This document shows, piece after piece, positions 38,001 to 50,000 of a stretch of 64,000 bases of DNA (positions are counted from its first letter, which is position 1; each line of letters begins with the position of its first letter). The notes under the pieces are model-generated. The model saw only the letters and a program-made list of their open reading frames with translations, did not search any database and had not been told where the DNA came from. The stretch is from positions 223,475,489 to 223,539,488 of the forward strand of contig NC_133661.1 of the NCBI RefSeq assembly GCF_037893015.1, written 5' to 3'. The position numbers and the translations under genes were made by a program. The stretch is from Macrotis lagotis. Its lineage: Eukaryota > Chordata > Mammalia > Peramelemorphia > Peramelidae.

Positions 38001-41000
38001 ATTAATTATTAGATAAATGCAAATTAAAGCTTCTCTCGCTCATTCCATCAGTGCAACAATCGGGAGCAATTTTGGGCTGTCTGCAAAGTAGAGTGCCCTC
38101 TGTATCCAGATAAGGAGCTGTGGAGTTTGAACAAAGTTCAAGGACTATTCCCTTTAATTTAGAAAAACAGATATCTTATTGTCTGATCTTGTTACCTCTT
38201 AGACTTCTTGTCTCTTCTCTAAGGATATGATTTCTCTCTCATCACACCCAGTTTGGATCAAGGTACAACATGGAAACAAAGTAAAGACTGACAGATTGCT
38301 TTCCATTGGGGGTGGGGTGGGGGAGGGAAGTAAGATTGGGGGGGAAATTGTAAAACTCAAATAATATCTTTAATAAAAATTAATTTAAAAAAATAAATAA
38401 ATTGCCTTTATAAATTGCCTCTGCATATCCTTTGACCATTTGTCAATTGGGAAATGTGCCATTAGTTTTACAAGTTGAAATGAGATTTGTTTCTGGGGTG
38501 ATAAAATATAAGATTAATCAACCAGAACAGCAACATTTTATTTGAAAACCAGGATATTAAAAAAATTTCTTAATAAGGATGTATTCCATTTTCCTTAGTA
38601 TGTATTTAAAGACTGTTGTTAGCTTTAGCCCTGTCTGCAGTTTTTACCTTTCTAGAATGTGAAATGACAACACAAATTTTCTAAGTATCCCCTAACTCTC
38701 AACTAAGAACAACAGGGAGTATACCGACATTATGCAAAATAGCTAAAATTCTCCCTTTTCCTGGAAATTTCATCACCGGGCATATTGCTCCCTCTTCATA
38801 CTTTATGATGATGCTTCCAACCATCACTCCTTCTCCCTTTCAGAAATACCACTCAGATAAAAGTCTAGGAAATTCTGCTTTTGTTGTTTATTTTAAATAA
38901 TACTGACATTGTTTGGCATAGGCCTTGTCTGAGGAATGGGGAGCAGATTCCTCTGTCATCCTGTTAACAAATTAATTGCATTTGAGACCTTTAGTTCACC
39001 ATGAGGCTTGACATTTTATAATTCTTCTAACCAAAGGGTCTTCCCATTGATCTTTGACAGCTTGCATTATGTCCATCTACTTTATTCTGATTAGTCCCTG
39101 TATTACTTGAGAAAAAATGCTTGGAGAGGGGGAAATTCTGAGTCTATATGTTCCTAATGACAATACTGAAACTAACCAGATTTCTAAAGCTCTCAAAGTC
39201 TATTACTCAAGCCTCTTTCCCTCTTGTTTCTTCTTTCTGTGTTCAGTCAGCAACTCAGTAAAAACTCATTAAGTACTTTCAATATACCAGTAACTATGCT
39301 AAGTGCTGATTTTAACTTTTTAGCTACAACAATAGCAATGTAGTTTGTAAAATTTAAAAAGTTTTCATTGTGATTTGTTTTAGATTATGGCATACCCTTT
39401 TAGAAATAAAGTTTACAAATCACTTGCAAGAGAATTATTAAGCATTAGAATTTCATCATTTTGTATGAAACTGGGTACTTGTGCAAGGCTCCCAAAATAT
39501 TCTCCTGAAGTTAGTAGGAGAATCATATATCAGGAATTTTCCACAGGGGCTCCTAACCTTTTCTGTCATGAGCCCTTTTAGAGCCTGGAGAAACCTCTGG
39601 ATACATTTCATGGTTTTGTCCAAAGGTCAATTGCAAGTCCCATTTGGACAGAAGATTTCTAAAATATGAAACCTCATGGTGAACTGAGGAATTCAAATAC
39701 AATTAATTTGTTAACAGGATGTTAGAGGAATCTGCTCCCCATACCTCAAACTGGGCTTATGCCAAACACTATCAATATTATTAAAATAAACAACAAAAGC
39801 AGAACCTCCTAGACCTTTAACTGATTGGTATTTCTGGAAGGGAGAAGAAAGTGCAATGTCTGGAAGCATCATAGGGCAGGGAAGAGGGAGCTATGTCTCC
39901 AGTGATGATATTCTGCATTTCCAGGAAAAGGAAGAATTTTTAGCTATTTTGCATAATGTCTTAATACAACCTTCACAATCCTTGGATTAAGAAATTATAT
40001 AGAGATTTTCTTAGGAGAGAGGCTCAAAGATGAGAGGAATCTGAGTTTCCTATGCTTGTCCTTCAGGTGCAAGTTATCATGCATTTATTAAGCACTTTGT
40101 ATATGCCAAACACTGTGTTAAACATGGAAGTTCAGGATCGTGTGACAGTCTGTACTCCTGGCTAAGAAGCTGATCATATGACCAGCAAAAATCTGCCATG
40201 AATTCAGACAATTTATCTCTTCAACTGGCATCTTTGTGACCAAAGCCAAGTAGAGAAATCTTGGAGAGTCAGGGTTGTTCTTTTTTTTTTTTATCTTATT
40301 TTATTTTTCCATATACATGCAAATGTAGTTTTCAACATTCATCTTTTTGTAAGCTCTTTTGAGTTCTACATTTTTCTACTTCTCTCTCCTACCTCCCCAT
40401 GACAGTGAGTAATCTCATATAAGTGTTATATGTACAATCATATTTAGCATATTTCCATATTAGTCATGTTGGGAAAGAAGAATCAGAACAAAAGAGGTAA
40501 AAACCATGAGAAAGAAAACATAAAACAAATTTTAAAAATTGAAAATAGTATGCTTTGGTTTGTATTCAAACTCCATAGTTTTTTCTTTTGATATGGATGA
40601 CATTTTCCATCACAAGTCTTTTAGAATTGTCCTTGGTTCCTGAACTGCCAAGATGAGCCTAAGTCCATCATAGTTGATTATTACACAGTGTTGCTGTTAA
40701 TGTGTACAATGTTCTCCTGGCTTTGCTCACTTTACTCAGCATCACTTCATGCAGGTCTTTCCAGACTTTTCTGAAGTCCTGTCCATGAGTGGGTGTTCTA
40801 AAGGACAGAGGTATCTGGAGTATTGGAAATTAACCTATTAGGTACTAGAAAAGTTTTTTGAAATAGTTTTTTTTTTAATAAAAGTCTTTCTGAATTATTT
40901 AATATGTATAAAACCATATATATAGAATACATTTAACCTTTTTAGGATTAATCAGTTTGTTGTCATCAACCTAAGTTTATAATTTATATAGCACTTTAAG

Positions 41001-44000
41001 GTTTTTTAAGTCCCTTACACATAATCTCTCATTTGATTCATATTTGCTCTAGATACTCTAAGTATATAATATTGGGATATAGAGCTAAATGGGGACCAAT
41101 TATAGTACTTGTGTGCTATTTTTTTGTTTTTTGAAAGGCCATGGGGTTAAGCAACTTGCCTAAGGTCACATAGCTAGGTAATTATTAAGTGTCTGAGGTT
41201 AGATTGTTAGGGCTAGTGTTCTATCCACTGTGACACCTAGCTGCCCCCAACTTGTGTTCTTGAAAGGAAGTTTTTGTATTGTCTTCAAAAAAAAAATTCT
41301 GATATCAACTGGTTTGGTGATTATTTACATTGATCTCTTCATCATAAAGTGGTAAAGGATGTGTAGATACTTCATTTCTTGGATGGTATAACATGACTGT
41401 TTTTCTAAAACAGTGATTAAACTATCCAGAAAGGCTTCTTGCTTTCATGGCCTAAACTTTGCAGCAGCATTATTAGTCATTTCTTCATCACTAGCATAAT
41501 TACCCACATGTACCTACTCTCTTCCATCATTTACTCTTATTTTCTTCTTAGATTCTGAAGGAGAAATGTTCCTTCAAGCATTATCTTATGTAAAAAAAAA
41601 TCAGCATTCTATATTAGACACATTATTCCCTAGAATCTGCCAAGTAAGAAGTTGGCAAGCATTTCTAAGAGAGACCCACTTCATTAACATTCTAAAACTG
41701 TTCAGGGAAATGTCACAAAATTCTTATGCATATCTTAAGTTGTAGTTTGGTTGTTTATTTTACAATATACATCTAGTCTTTGCTTCAATTTTCATTGAAA
41801 AATCCATTCTTCAGGAGACACACATCACTTACTATGGAGGGATGTTTCTTAATGTAGTGGAAAGATTTTAAAATCAAAAAACCTAAGTTGAAGTCCTGGT
41901 CTTGTCTAAGATGATTAACTGTCTCTGAGTCTCAGTTTCCTTACTTATAAAGTGGGCATAACAATGCTAATGTTAGCTGTTTCATTGGTTTGTTGTAAGT
42001 ATTCAGTTAGATAATGAATAAAAAATGCTTTGTAAACCTTAGAATGCTATATATGTATTACATTTTTTTTATCATCTGCTGCATTTGCTCATGCAAATTG
42101 CATGATTTTTCATGTAACGTTGGGCCAAAGATAGAGATGTCTCATTTTTAAAATTATAAACCACAGGGCAGCTAGGTGGCGCAGTGGATAGACCACAGAC
42201 CCTTGAACTCAGGAGGACCTGAGTTCAAATTTGGCCTTGGACACTACTTAATAATTACCTAGCTGTGTGACCTTGGGCAAGTCACTTAACCCCACTGCCT
42301 TAAATAAATAAATAATTTTTAGAAAGCAAAGTTTCACTTAAAAAAACAAACAAACCGTGGAAACATTGTTTAGGTTCTCTGATTTAGGAAGCTACAAAGT
42401 ACAGCACTGTTAAATAGTTTTAGAAGAGTAGATATCTGCAAATAATTTGAATAGCTGACCTTGCTGAACTTTCATGTCATCAAAGAGAGCTGAACCAATT
42501 CTGGACTGATTCATCAGCATTTTACTCTATTTGCCCTTTTTGTGTCATATGCTGATTCCATTCTTCTCTTTTAAGCCTAATGCAGCTTTCTCATTCTGCT
42601 GTCCTTTCTCTCATTAGAGGAATCTTGCTGTCTGTATTATATAGTGACTTCTATACAATTCTCTGTCATGCTACTTTTATATATGCTGCTGTGCAAAGTC
42701 AGTTTAAGATATAATTGTAGTTCTATTCTGTGGCTTATATGTACTCTGTTGGACAGGTTACAGTATTCCCTAGTATGCATTTTGTTTTATTTCATCAGTG
42801 TACTGTTAGAGACAGTACTTTAGTCTTCCAGTAGCTGATATATCAGGTATATTATTGGCATGTCTGGCCTATTGCAATCCAAGTGGTTATTTGCCCCATA
42901 CAATAAACATATCTCCTACCTTCTGAAGCAATTAGGGTTCAGGTACCTGTTTCATATCCAGCTATATACATATTGAGACACAAATATCTGTACATTCAAG
43001 GATTTTTAAAATGAAGTTTGACAATGCCCCTACCAATTTTCAAGTTCTGTCTTTTGGAATCCCATTTTTCTGATTCCAAGTTTCTGAGGTTAGGTACCAT
43101 GGCTGCTAATTTCTTATTTTTCTATCTTCCTTTTTGTACTCTTAATTGCTTCTTCTCCCTTTTTTTGGCTTTTTAGTAGAAGTCAGATTATGATGGTTTT
43201 AATTCTGCCAAAAAGAGTTTTTAGACTCTATAGATAACCAATATTTACTGAGCAATAGATAACTGTGCTTTAGGAATGTTAGTTTAGTAGCTGTATGGAG
43301 AATGAATTAGCAGGTGGAACTAGGCTATTGCTGTAGTACATACAGGAGATAATGAATTGCAGAACCAGAGTGAGGGCTATGTAAGCAGAGAGATGGAGGT
43401 GGATGGGAGGATTGCAGAAGTAGAAGCAATGAATCTTGGCTCATGGGGGAATGCAGAGTATGTGAGTGAAATCAAGGAGTCAAAGTTGACTCTTGAGGCT
43501 GCCCTCCATAGAAAAAAGTGAAGTTCTGAAGGAAGACTGGACTTAAAGGCAAAGAATAAAGAGTTCTGTTATCCAATTTGAAATACAAAAAGAAGAGAGT
43601 TGTAGATTCTTCTCCTTTATGTTTATACAGTACAGAAGGAAAGAATAACCCTTGTTCTCAAGGCTATGAGGAAAGCTTTATAATACTTTTTTGAAGACAG
43701 ATCTGTTTGGTTATTCCATTTAGTAGTAAAGCTTTTGTACAACCCTTTTCTATGTTATCCTGTAAACTCAGTTCTTTGTTATATCAAAAAATGCCTCTAT
43801 GAGTATTATTGTAAGTATGAGTCCTTCCTCCTCTGTCATTGACCTTCTTTGAGTATGTGCTGAATAGTGATATCACAGGTAAAAGGATAATATATACCTT
43901 TACCCAGGGGTGGAGGGTTGCACTTAAAATGGACTTGGAGGAAATGCTAACATTGTCTGGCTAACAGGAGAGCAAATCATTTGCTGACCTCCTTTAACTC

Positions 44001-47000
44001 CTTGTCAACTCTTAATTTGTAAACATTGCTGCTTATTTTGATAACAAAATTGAAAATATTCTGTTTAAACAAAATAAATGCAATTAGAATCAAGGGAAAT
44101 TCACAGCTTAGAAAAAAATTTTCGTAGAAAATTTATCTGATTAAAGTCTAACATTCATGTAAAAGATTGATTCAAATATTTGACAAGAGATATTTATCAA
44201 TAAAGGTCAAAGAATATTAGCATTTCTCATGAGAAATGTAAGCTCTGAATAATCATGAAAAAATGCACCACATTATTTTTTTTTAGGTGTTTTTTGCAAG
44301 GCAAATGGGGTTAAATGGCTTGCCCAAGGCCACACAGCTTAGGTAATCATTAAGTGTCTGAGGCTGAATTTGAACTCAGGTACTCCTGACTCCAGGGCTG
44401 GTGCTCTATCCACTGCGCCACCTAGCTGCCCTTCCACACTATTATTAATAAGAAATTGAGGTTAAATTAACTGAGGTTCAGGCAAAAAAAAATAATAACT
44501 GAGGTTCCCTCTTACATTAGATTGGCAAAGAAAACTAATTGTTGGAAGGGTTATATAAAGCAGGCATACAAGTGAATGCACTGTTAATAGAACTTTGAAT
44601 TGTTCTAACCAGTCTAGAAAGCAATTTGGAACTGTATCTCCAAAGTTGCCAAACTAGTACATACCCTGTGACCTAGAAATCAGCACATTCCCAATGGAGG
44701 TTAAGGGCAGGAGGAAAATCAACACTCAGAACAAATTTCAGAGCAAAGAACTGGAAACAAAATATAGATAGTATATTAATGAAATAGGATGTTTGTGGCA
44801 CCATAAGTAATGGTGAAGATGATAGAAAAATTTATTAACTGATACAAAGTGAAATAATTTATATAATGGTTACATTATTGGTAGGAGAAGAAAAAACTTT
44901 GAAAGACCTCAGAAAACTGACCAGAATCATGACTTCAAAGATTTTTGAATAAAGTTGCTTTCTGTTTCTTGGCAGAGAAGTAGAGGGACAAAATAAGACA
45001 TGCAGTCAGGCGTATATATATCAGGTGTGGTCATTGGTCTTGTTTTGCTTGACTATAAATTTGTTACGAGGAGGATGTCTAATTAAAGCCAGTGGGAAGG
45101 TAGAAGAGTACAAACAAGGACATAAATAGATTTAATTTGTTAAATTTGACAGGTATATTTTTAAGCAAAATAATTATATATTTATATTCACATATATGTA
45201 TACTTACATAAATCCTCTTTTCTTTGTATTTTGAAGTGTTAGGGTTTGTTGATAAGTTCATAATTAAAAGAAGTATGAGAGGAAATGTCTTGGGAAGATG
45301 ACCAAGTGAGGTAAATTCCTCACATTCAATAATAAAGAGAAAAACACTAAAATGCAGAAAACTCGGCAACAAGAAGAAGAAAAATGAAAAAGAACCTGCT
45401 ACAGTAATTCTTACTAGAAAAATTAAGACATTCCACAGCCATAGTTTTAGCCATTACAAGCCCCTATTCTTCTCTAATTTCCTTAACTTCTGTAGTTAAC
45501 TTCTGTGAATTCCTCCAGGGATGATACATCTTTCTAGGTCATGTTTGAGCCTTATGCCTGAGTATTCCTATTCTGGAAAAGGATTCTACCACCTCCCCTT
45601 AACTCTCATAACTGAAGCATTTAAAGAAATTTGATTTTATAGTGCTCTGGGGGGAAATCAACTTCTAAGTTAAGTTTAGGTATGAAGAAGAAAAGGAAGT
45701 GTTTGTGGAAGATTGTGAAGCCCTGAGGAGATGATTTTTTGAGGAGGGGAAAGACCAGAAATGCAGTACTAAAAAAGGAATACCATATTTCTAGAAACCA
45801 CATAGAAAAATTGCTCAGAAATAGTGGAAACAAATTATTAAGTACAGATCAAGACAATCCATAGAATATTGACAGAAATCTCAGATTTAATTCACCCAAA
45901 AATCTTGTGATAAGTTTTCAGAACTAAAATATCAAAAACCAAATTTCATATGTAACAAGGAAAAAAAACAACTTTGCCTTATATAAGAAATCAGTGGGGG
46001 GAGAAATTTTGATATTCCTCTGGACCAAGGGAATTGGTTATCTCTTCCAGGATAATGTACCCTGCATGGCTGAACTTAAATATCTAAGAAATTAATTGAA
46101 CATTCAGTAAGATGACAGAATTTGAATCATTCCTTCAAAAGAACCCAAAAGTGAGCAGGGTATTTTTGCAAATTTGACCTGGTGGGAGAAGGTTAAATAC
46201 TTTCAGGTAATAATGAAAGACTTAAGAAATGAAATGCTTATTTTCATGCAGCAAGGACTGCTTGAACAAGGTCATGAATGTGTGAGTAGAATTGTCTTTG
46301 TTGTTTTATTTTCAGTAGAAAAAAAAGAAAATTTTGTTTAATAGGACAGGGAGCACTAAAGAATCAATCTTAAGATTAACCTATAGCATAATAAGATCAT
46401 TCACAATAGTAAGTGGAAGAAGTGAATTAATTGGGGGGGGAATCTCATCCTTTAATTACTAAGCCAATGTTGATGGTCAGATAATACAGAGAAACTTTTC
46501 TATCCAAAGAACTTTCAAAACAAGTAGAAAAGAGAGAGACCAGAGACTAGGGAGTGAAAAGGAAGAACTTAAGAGAAAAGGTGGGACAGTAAGAGCAGAA
46601 ACATCATGAATACAGAAGAAGAGGAAGTTTTGTTATGGACAATAGGTAAGAAAGAATGTAGCAGCATCTCATTGAGCCTATGGAGGTGGGAATGATTGAA
46701 ATAAGCAACCATTTGTTCCAGGATGGTTTGGATAAATCAGGAACTGGACTCTAGAAAGAAGAGATGCATTTTTGTGCTGGTCTTCAGTGAAGAGAGAAAG
46801 TGGTTGGAATCCTAAGAAGGCAAGGATTGGAGAGAGTTGAACAAGAAATCACTTGCTGAAAAGAGAAGGAAAGAAATCAATAAGGAGAAGTGAGAGGGGA
46901 AGAGATGATAAATAGGATCTGACCTCTTTGGAGTAATTTCATATGATTATTAAAAGTTTTTAATTCTAGTGAATATTGTTTCTTCATGCCATTGGAAATG

Positions 47001-50000
47001 TCTTATCAGAGATGTTTGATGCAAGGATTTTTCAGTTATCTGCTTGCCTGCTTATCACAATTGTGTTGGTTTTGCTTATGTGTAAATTTTTCAATTTTCA
47101 TGAGATGGAAATTATCTTTTGTCTTTTGTGGTTTTCTCTAACCATTGTAGACATCCTTGTTAAGTACCTGATCTGGTTCTCCTTCAATGTTTTTATAGTA
47201 CAACTTTAAATATTTAGGTTATAGATCTATTTTGAGCTTGTGATGTATGGTTTAAGATGTTGATCTAAACTAATTTCTGCTGAATTGCTTTCCAGCTTTC
47301 ACAGCAGCTCTTTTCAAATAAGTTGCTCTCCAAGTAAAAATTGATAAACCTAAAGCAAACCTAGTCACAGAAAGAGAAAGTCATTAATTAATAAGACAAA
47401 GTGATATAATCAAGGGGTAAAATGTATTATCAGAATTTGTTGTATGTAATTTTATGCTAGCAAAATAGAGAACTTATAAGAAATGAATATACCCAAATCT
47501 CCAGAACATGAAATTGAAACCAGGCTCAACAAATGAAATAGAATGGATCATAAAGGAATTCCTGGAGGAGGAAAATTCACTATGAGATTTATACGAAGTA
47601 TGTAAAGATAGTTCAGCATTAGGAAAACAATATAATTAATTGTATTAAAAACTAAAAAACATCTTTAATCACATAATTATGTCAGTAGGTACAGAAAAAG
47701 ACTTGGCAAAATACCTTTATTTTTCCTAAAAAGTAGTCTTTGAAGGATCATTTTAATGAATTTTTTTAAAAAAAATCTTGTAATAGGAAAAACATCAAAA
47801 GATTTCCTGAGTAAAGCAAGGATATCTGGTCTCAGTATTGTTGATCATAATGCTAGAATAATATTTGGTAGTAGTAGCAATAAAACAAGAGAAAGAAATT
47901 AAAGGCATTATAATTGACAGAGAGGAGACAGAATTACTTTTATTTGCAGATGATAAGATGGTTTACTTAGAAAACTCTAGAGGATCAGCACTATTGGCTT
48001 CAAAAATTAATGTGATACAAAATAGGCACACAAAAGAAGTATCATTTCTCTGTAGCAAGAACAAACCCATGCATTGAACTGATGCTGAGTGAGATGAGCA
48101 GAACCAGAAAAACACTGTACACCCTAACAGCAACATGGGGGTGATGGTCAGCCTTGAAGGACACAATCGGGAACAATTTTGGGCTGTCTGCAAAAGAGAG
48201 TACCATCTGTATCCAGATAAGGAGCTGTGGAGTTTGAACAAAGTTCAAGGACTATCCCATTCAATTTAGAAAAACACAGATATCTTATTGTCTGATCTTG
48301 TTACCTCTTAGACTTCTTGTCTCTTCTCAAAGGATATGCTTTCTCTCTCATCACACCCAATTTTTTAAAGAAACAATATTTTGCCCTGGGAGACCTGTTA
48401 TCTCACATCCCAGGGTGGGGAGTAGAATCTAATTGGATACTATGTTCACTTTTTAAAACTTCTCATGTTTTTCCTTCCTCTCCCATGGTTTTCTTTCTTT
48501 CCCCTTCCTAATTCCTCATACACAAAATGACTAATAATGTACATGTTAAACACAAATGCATATGTACAACTTTTATCAGACTGTTTGCCACTGAGGGGAG
48601 GGGGTTGGTAAGGAAGGGTGGTAGAAAAATGTGTAACTTAATAAATATGCAAGTGAATGAAGAAAAACTTATGTGTAATTGGAAAAATAGAATATCAAAC
48701 ATGGGAAAAAAAGAAATAATGGCTTAAACATTTGGAAAGATACTAATTTCTCATGGAGATTACTGTCTTAAAATGGAGGACATTCACCTGAGATTGAGAA
48801 ACATTGAGTTTTTTCATAGTTTGTGATGGCCTAAAAATTTATCACCAAAAGGCAACCTCCACAGGGAACATTTTAATTGTTGGCAATTTTTTATATTAAA
48901 GTGTCAGTACTTTACCAAACAAAATATAACTTAACTGTATTGTTGAACTCTGGTAAGTGGGAAACTATGATATATGGTCTTGATTGTCTCCACTCATAAG
49001 AATAAGTTCAGTAAATCATTCCAGCCTTTACCAGGCACATGGATAATGCCACTTATATGTCTTTAATGATATCAGTTAAACATTTCTCTAAGGATAGATA
49101 TTTCCCTGTGGGGGAATTTCCCCCATTATCCATATCTGCTACTAGGTTCATGGTTTGCTCAGGACTAAGGCTCCTAAGTTGTCATAACCTGAACATCAGC
49201 TGGTGCTTCAGGGGCTGCCTGTCTCAACATTGGTACATTCCTTGGCAAGTAAACCTAGGTCAGCTGCCCAGGAAGTATTTATGCCATCACTCTACCACTG
49301 GGTCTAGAGCAAAGCCCAGCAGTTATGGTAAGAGCAACTGCTGTTAATGTAGTTCTGTGGTGTTCTCCTAACACTGTAAAATGGATAATGTCATTTCCTA
49401 TCAATTCCTGTAGCACTTATTATGGTATCTTGGTGTTGGAGAAAAACAGGATATTTGAGTTTGGATCCCACCTTAGAATGTTACTATGTTTGACCCTGGA
49501 TAAGTCACTGAACCCCTCTGATTGAAGTTCTTTGTCTATAAGATAAGAATAATTGTATTAACTAACTCATAAAATTGTTAGAAAAGTATTCAAAGCACTT
49601 ATGTAAAGTTTTTATTTTTAAAAGTATTTACTACTATTACTACTAGCTAATATGTCTATAACACTTGAAGGTTTACAAAGAACTGTATCCATGTTATCTC
49701 CATTTGATCTTCACAACAACCCTATGATGTGTGGGTACTATTATTTAACCCATTTTTCAGATGAGGAAACTAAAGTTAAGTGATTTGCTTCAGGGTCATA
49801 TAAGTAGCAAGAGTCTGAATCAATATTCGAATTCAGTTCTACCTGCCTTTAAGTTCATTTTGTTGCTGTTGCTTATAAAGTAAGAAAAATGAGATTTAGA
49901 AAAGTTAATTAATTCAAGTTCTGACTCCAGACTTTTTCCCAACACCTATCTGTATTGGCATCGTGGCTAGGACATTGGCAAGGCCACAAATGCTACTAAC

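Larger units (their letters stand above)
35538..38454 (-). mobile_element. L1 (minus), host of nested insertions
   Basis: L1 sequence at 35538-36488 resumes at 38423-38454. Reversed 3' UTR, then ORF2 C-terminus ([16 protein letters not shown] and [14 protein letters not shown] on the minus strand near 36086-36453). The outer target duplication tgtgccattag at 35527-35537 and 38455-38465 encloses the whole nest. Confidence 0.88.

Noticed and set aside
46960..48715. L1 twin-priming (5' inversion) event
   Set aside because: The inverted piece appears to come from L1 sequence 3' of where the plus piece begins, the opposite of what twin priming gives; two separate fragments are more likely.
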